A stretch of DNA of 64,000 nucleotides from Aliivibrio sifiae. Its GTDB lineage: Bacteria; Pseudomonadota; Gammaproteobacteria; Enterobacterales; Vibrionaceae. Shown here piece after piece: positions 60,369 to 64,000 of the stretch. Under the pieces are notes generated by a model that searched no databases, was not told the origin of the DNA, and was given only the letters and a program-made list of their open reading frames with translations. The translations under genes and the position numbers were made by a program. Location of the stretch: contig NZ_MSCP01000003.1 of NCBI RefSeq assembly GCF_002954715.1, positions 33,159-97,158 of the forward strand, written 5' to 3'. The stretch's first letter is position 1. Every line of letters starts with the position of its first letter.

Positions 60369-60623
60369 TTAAGCTTTTGCTTTTTCAATAATGCTTACCA
60401 AAGCCCAAGACTTAGTCTTAGACAGTGGACGGCATTCACGAATCGCAACTAGGTCGCCTTGGCCACACTCGTTGTTTTCATCATGTGCGTGAAGCTTAGT
60501 CGTACGCTTGATGTATTTACCGTAGATCGGGTGTTTCACCATGCGTTCAATAGCAACAACAATAGACTTGTCCATTTTGTCGCTAATTACACGACCTTGC
60601 ATAGTACGAATTTTCTCGCTCAT
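60369..60623 (-). CDS. rpsQ: 30S ribosomal protein S17
   Basis: The 84-residue S17 (OB fold; [18 protein letters not shown]) binds 16S helix 11. Its ATG overlaps the rpmC stop by one base. Last gene of the S10 operon. Confidence 0.99.
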   Translation of the reverse strand: MSEKIRTMQGRVISDKMDKSIVVAIERMVKHPIYGKYIKRTTKLHAHDENNECGQGDLVAIRECRPLSKTKSWALVSIIEKAKA

Positions 60624-60814
60624 TATGCGCCAGCCTTCTCATTCAGTAAAGTTTTAACACGTGCGATATCACGACGTACAGCTTTCAGAGTATGAGTTTG
60701 CTGTAGTTGACCAGTCGCAGCTTGCATGCGCAAGTTAAACTGTTCACGTAGCAAATTCAAAAGCTCTTCATTTAGCTCTTCAACGTTTTTCTCGCGTAGA
60801 TCTTGTGCTTTCAT
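60623..60814 (-). CDS. rpmC: 50S ribosomal protein L29
   Basis: The 63-residue helical L29 sits near the exit tunnel by L23. The ATG at 60814 shares one base with the rplP stop (TGATG), so it is preferred over a GTG one codon earlier. Confidence 0.98.
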   Translation of the reverse strand: MKAQDLREKNVEELNEELLNLLREQFNLRMQAATGQLQQTHTLKAVRRDIARVKTLLNEKAGA

Positions 60815-61224
60815 CACATCACCTGCTTAGTTACAAAAGTAGTTTTGATAGGCAGTTTACGTGCCGCTAGGCGGAACGCTTCACGTGCCAACTCTTCAGG
60901 TACGCCGTTCATTTCGTACATAACCTTTCCAGGTTGGATTTGGGCTACCCAGTACTCAACGTTACCTTTACCCTTACCTTGACGAACTTCAAGCGGTTTT
61001 TCTGTGATAGGTTTGTCTGGGAACACACGGATCCAGATTTGACCTTGACGCTTAATGTGACGCGTCATAGCACGACGTGCCGCTTCAATTTGACGAGCAG
61101 TTAGACGACCACGGCCTACAGCTTTAAGACCGAATTCGCCGAAGCTCACTTCAGTACCTTTAGCAAGACCACGGTTACGACCAGTCATAACCTTACGGAA
61201 CTTAGTACGTTTTGGTTGTAGCAT
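60814..61224 (-). CDS. rplP: 50S ribosomal protein L16
   Basis: The 136-residue L16 organises the A-site side of the 50[26 protein letters not shown] and [20 protein letters not shown] are typical; the arginine near 81 is the hydroxylation site in E. coli. Confidence 0.99.
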   Translation of the reverse strand: MLQPKRTKFRKVMTGRNRGLAKGTEVSFGEFGLKAVGRGRLTARQIEAARRAMTRHIKRQGQIWIRVFPDKPITEKPLEVRQGKGKGNVEYWVAQIQPGKVMYEMNGVPEELAREAFRLAARKLPIKTTFVTKQVM

Positions 61225-61235
61225 CAGTCAGCTCC

Positions 61236-61934
61236 TTACTTACGGCTTCTACGCTGCTTCTTAGGCTTGTCAGCCTTAGGCTCTACTGCATTAGCAGCTG
61301 GCATACCGCCTAGAACTTCACCTTTGAAGATCCAAACTTTAACGCCGATCACACCGTATTGAGTGTGAGCCGAAGAAGTTGCGTAATCAATGTCAGCACG
61401 TAAAGTATGTAGAGGCACACGACCTTCACGATACCATTCAGAACGTGCGATTTCAGCACCGCCAAGACGGCCGCCTACTTGTACTTTGATGCCTTTCGCG
61501 CCTAGACGCATTGCATTTTGTACCGCACGCTTCATAGCGCGACGGAACATAACACGACGTTCTAGTTGAGAAGCAATGCTATCAGCTACAAGTTGAGCAT
61601 CTAGCTCAGGCTTGCGAACTTCTGCAATGTTGATTTGCGCTGGAACACCTGCGATTTTAGCTACGCCTGCGCGTAGTTTTTCTACGTCTTCGCCTTTCTT
61701 ACCGATTACTACGCCTGGACGAGCAGTGTGAATAGTCACACGGATGCTCTTCGCAGGACGCTCGATAACGATGCGAGATAGAGATGCTTTTTTCAGTTCT
61801 TTAGTAAGATACTGACGTACCTTGAAGTCGCCGTCTAGGTTGTCAGCGAACTCTTGGCTACTAGCAAACCATGTAGCATTCCAAGGCTTAACGATGCCAA
61901 GACGAATACCATTAGGATGTACTTTTTGACCCAT
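61236..61934 (-). CDS. rpsC: 30S ribosomal protein S3
   Basis: The 232-residue S3 helps unwind mRNA at the entry. It has a KH domain with the [14 protein letters not shown] loop (about 48-61) and the C-terminal [13 protein letters not shown]-like region. It follows rplV by 19 nt. Confidence 0.99.
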   Translation of the reverse strand: MGQKVHPNGIRLGIVKPWNATWFASSQEFADNLDGDFKVRQYLTKELKKASLSRIVIERPAKSIRVTIHTARPGVVIGKKGEDVEKLRAGVAKIAGVPAQINIAEVRKPELDAQLVADSIASQLERRVMFRRAMKRAVQNAMRLGAKGIKVQVGGRLGGAEIARSEWYREGRVPLHTLRADIDYATSSAHTQYGVIGVKVWIFKGEVLGGMPAANAVEPKADKPKKQRRSRK

Positions 61935-61953
61935 TTGCTTAATCTCCTAGTCT

Positions 61954-62286
61954 TTAACGATCAGCTACAACGATAGTGATGTGGCTTGAACGCTTCAAGA
62001 TGCGATCTGCACGACCTTTAGCACGAGGCATAATACGCTTCATGATAGGGCCTTCGTCTACGAAGATTTTAGCGACATTTAGATCGTCGATATCTGCACC
62101 TTCGTTGTGTTCAGCGTTTGCGATAGCAGACTCAACAACTTTCTTAATTAATACTGCAGCTTTTTTGTTGCTGAAAGTAAGAATTTCAAGAGCTTGGTCT
62201 ACTGATTTCCCACGGATTTGGTCCGCAACTAAGCGAGCCTTTTGTGGAGAAATGCTGGCAAAACGATGTTTAGCAATAGCTTCCAT
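61954..62286 (-). CDS. rplV: 50S ribosomal protein L22
   Basis: The 110-residue L22 lines the exit tunnel; the tunnel hairpin is [22 protein letters not shown] near the C-terminus, without the deletion or change linked to macrolide resistance elsewhere. Confidence 0.99.
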   Translation of the reverse strand: MEAIAKHRFASISPQKARLVADQIRGKSVDQALEILTFSNKKAAVLIKKVVESAIANAEHNEGADIDDLNVAKIFVDEGPIMKRIMPRAKGRADRILKRSSHITIVVADR

Positions 62287-62296
62287 ATTCTACCTC

Positions 62297-62575
62297 CTAA
62301 CGCTTTTTAGCTTTCTTATCTGCAGCATGGCCGCGATAAGTACGAGTAGGTGCAAATTCGCCCAGCTTGTGACCAATCATGTCTTCTGTAACGAAAACTG
62401 GTACATGCTGGCGACCATTATGGACAGCGATGGTCAAGTTGATCATAGTTGGAATGATCATTGAACGACGGGACCAAGTCTTAATAGGCTTTTTGTCTCC
62501 GCTTTCCACCGCTTTCTCTACCTTCTTCAGCAAGTGTAGGTCAATAAAAGGACCTTTCTTGAGAGAACGTGGCAT
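62297..62575 (-). CDS. rpsS: 30S ribosomal protein S19
   Basis: The 92-residue S19 ([20 protein letters not shown]...) pairs with S13 in the 30S head. Length equals that of E. coli S19. Confidence 0.99.
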   Translation of the reverse strand: MPRSLKKGPFIDLHLLKKVEKAVESGDKKPIKTWSRRSMIIPTMINLTIAVHNGRQHVPVFVTEDMIGHKLGEFAPTRTYRGHAADKKAKKR

Positions 62576-62594
62576 GGCGATTCCTCTTTATAGA

Positions 62595-63419
62595 TTATTT
62601 GTTACGACGACGTACAATGTACTTGTCAGTAGATTTATTCTTACGAGTCTTGAAGCCCTTAGTTGGCATACCCCAAGGTGATACTGGGTGACGACCGCCT
62701 GATGTACGACCTTCACCACCACCGTGTGGGTGATCCACTGGGTTCATTGCAACACCACGTACCGTTGGACGAACACCGCGCCAGCGTGTAGCACCGGCTT
62801 TGCCTAGCTCACGTAGCATGTGTTCAGAGTTACCAACTTCACCGATAGTCGCACGACCTTCAGAAAGAACTTTACGCATCTCACCAGAGCGTAGACGTAA
62901 TGTCACGTAAGCGCCATCACGAGCAATGATTTGTGCGTATGCACCAGCAGAACGTGCAACTTGCGCGCCCTTGCCAGGTTTTAATTCAACACAGTGAACA
63001 GTAGAACCTACTGGGATGTTGCGCAATGGTAAGCAGTTGCCTGCTTTGATTGGCGCATCAACACCTGATTGTACTGTATCGCCGGCTTTAAGACCTTTTG
63101 GTGCGATAATGTAACGACGCTCACCGTCTGCGAACAGAACTAGTGCAATGTTTGCACTACGGTTTGGATCGTATTCTAAACGTTCAACGATAGCTGGGAT
63201 GCCATCTTTAGTACGTTTAAAGTCAATTAGACGGTAGTGTTGCTTATGACCACCACCAACGTGACGTACTGTAATACGACCGTTATTGTTACGACCACCA
63301 GATTTAGAGTTTTTCTCTAAAAGAGGTGCGTATGGCTTACCCTTATGTAGGTCAGCGTTAACGATTTTTACAACGTGACGACGACCAGGGGAAGTCGGCT
63401 TACATTTAACAATAGCCAT
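62595..63419 (-). CDS. rplB: 50S ribosomal protein L2
   Basis: The 274-residue L2 is needed for subunit joining and peptidyl-transferase activity. [20 protein letters not shown] contains the conserved histidine near 229, and the C-terminal [16 protein letters not shown] is typical. Confidence 0.99.
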   Translation of the reverse strand: MAIVKCKPTSPGRRHVVKIVNADLHKGKPYAPLLEKNSKSGGRNNNGRITVRHVGGGHKQHYRLIDFKRTKDGIPAIVERLEYDPNRSANIALVLFADGERRYIIAPKGLKAGDTVQSGVDAPIKAGNCLPLRNIPVGSTVHCVELKPGKGAQVARSAGAYAQIIARDGAYVTLRLRSGEMRKVLSEGRATIGEVGNSEHMLRELGKAGATRWRGVRPTVRGVAMNPVDHPHGGGEGRTSGGRHPVSPWGMPTKGFKTRKNKSTDKYIVRRRNK

Positions 63420-63434
63420 TTTTAACTACTCCTG

Positions 63435-63737
63435 TTATTCCGCGCCGCCAACGAAGTCTAGGTCTTGACCTTCTTTCAAGATTACGTACGCTTTTTTCAC
63501 GTCTGAACGACGGCCTTGGCGTGCACCTTGACGTTTGGTCTTGCCCTTAGTGATAAGGGTATTTACAGACTTAACTTCAACTTCAAACAACTTTTCTACT
63601 GCTGCTTTAATCTCTTTTTTAGTTGCATTGATTGCTACTTTGAAAACAATAGTGTTATTGCCTTCAGCAGCCATCGTTGCTTTTTCAGAGATATGTGGGC
63701 CACGTAGGACTTTTAGTAGACGCTCTTCACTGATCAT
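63435..63737 (-). CDS. rplW: 50S ribosomal protein L23
   Basis: The 100-residue L23 lies at the exit tunnel and binds trigger factor and SRP. Its ATG overlaps the rplD stop by four bases (ATGA). Confidence 0.99.
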   Translation of the reverse strand: MISEERLLKVLRGPHISEKATMAAEGNNTIVFKVAINATKKEIKAAVEKLFEVEVKSVNTLITKGKTKRQGARQGRRSDVKKAYVILKEGQDLDFVGGAE

Positions 63738-64000
63738 GCCAGCATCTCCTCAACTTGCTTAACTGCAGCTGCAGTCATTAGAACCTTGTTGAATGCAACT
63801 AGGCTTACTGGATCAATACCAGCAACGTCACGTGCGTCAACTTTATATAGGTTACGAGCAGCTAAGAATAGATTCTCGTCTACTTCGCCAGTTACGATAA
63901 GAACATCGTTAAGCTCAAGCTCTTTAAGCTTAGCAACTAGCTCTTTAGTCTTTGGTGCTTCTACAGAGAAGTTGTCAACAACGATCAAACGATCTTGACG
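63734..64000 (-). CDS. rplD: 50S ribosomal protein L4, C-terminal part (gene runs off the right edge)
   Basis: The visible 88 residues match the C-terminal part of L4 ([22 protein letters not shown] and the closing [12 protein letters not shown]). An apparent start at 63988 is an internal TTG; the frame stays open to the window edge. L4 also represses the S10 operon in E. coli; its N-terminal part and the leader lie outside the window. Confidence 0.98.
   Translation of the reverse strand, partial: RQDRLIVVDNFSVEAPKTKELVAKLKELELNDVLIVTGEVDENLFLAARNLYKVDARDVAGIDPVSLVAFNKVLMTAAAVKQVEEMLA

Noticed and set aside
61976-62464. 162-codon ORF antisense to rplV and rpsS
   Set aside because: Overlaps two certain genes on the opposite strand; composition is that of a reverse-frame shadow.

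Overview
This window looks like a core stretch of the main chromosome of a low-GC marine gammaproteobacterium of the Vibrionaceae, most likely Aliivibrio (A. fischeri or a close relative). That assignment rests on protein sequence style, AT-rich intergenic DNA, gene order (mdh/argR divergent, dusA/zur divergent, dnaB-alr, lptD-surA-pdxA-rsmA, S10-spc-alpha) and short dispersed intergenic repeats. It is recognition from memory, not a database result. I see no tRNA, rRNA, phage, insertion sequence, integron or CRISPR array.

Layout. 1-10.8 kb: the start of cysJ, a small unknown protein, a TIGR04219-type outer-membrane barrel, dusA divergent from zur, a stand-alone cheX, pgi, then dnaB-alr-Omp85 barrel, and a DUF481 outer-membrane protein carrying an internal duplication. 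10.8-15.3 kb: an RND efflux permease and its adaptor, with no outer-membrane channel gene beside them. 15.3-20.6 kb: leuABCD preceded by a leucine-rich leader peptide and an attenuator whose two alternative helices can be read directly. LeuD is followed by eight copies of a telomere-like heptamer and a terminator. 20.6-30.9 kb: a DUF547 protein, djlA, the envelope/housekeeping operon lptD-surA-pdxA-rsmA, apaH (apaG is absent from its usual place), folA and yjjPB. 30.9-36.2 kb: obgE, rpmA-rplU divergent from ispB, and mdh divergent from argR.

36.4-40.8 kb is a TAXI-type TRAP transporter cassette: periplasmic binding protein, fused permease with a C-terminal DUF3394/PDZ-like domain, and a UspA-family protein. 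40.8-44.5 kb holds rluA and rapA. 44.7-48.2 kb is thiBPQ under a TPP riboswitch whose downstream helix can hide the thiB Shine-Dalgarno. 48.3-51.4 kb holds mpl-ubiX and fbp. 51.6 kb to the end is the alpha, spc and S10 ribosomal protein operons on the minus strand, running from rplQ back to a truncated rplD, including secY, rpoA and the small rpmJ and rpmD genes.

Most of the window is ordinary core genome, and no wholly new multi-gene system is evident. The most unusual items are the decayed internal duplication in the DUF481 protein, the heptamer array and shared terminator repeat, the palindromic repeat embedding the ends of apaH and folA, the orphan CheX next to zur, and the TAXI-TRAP/DUF3394/Usp cassette with its structured leader.
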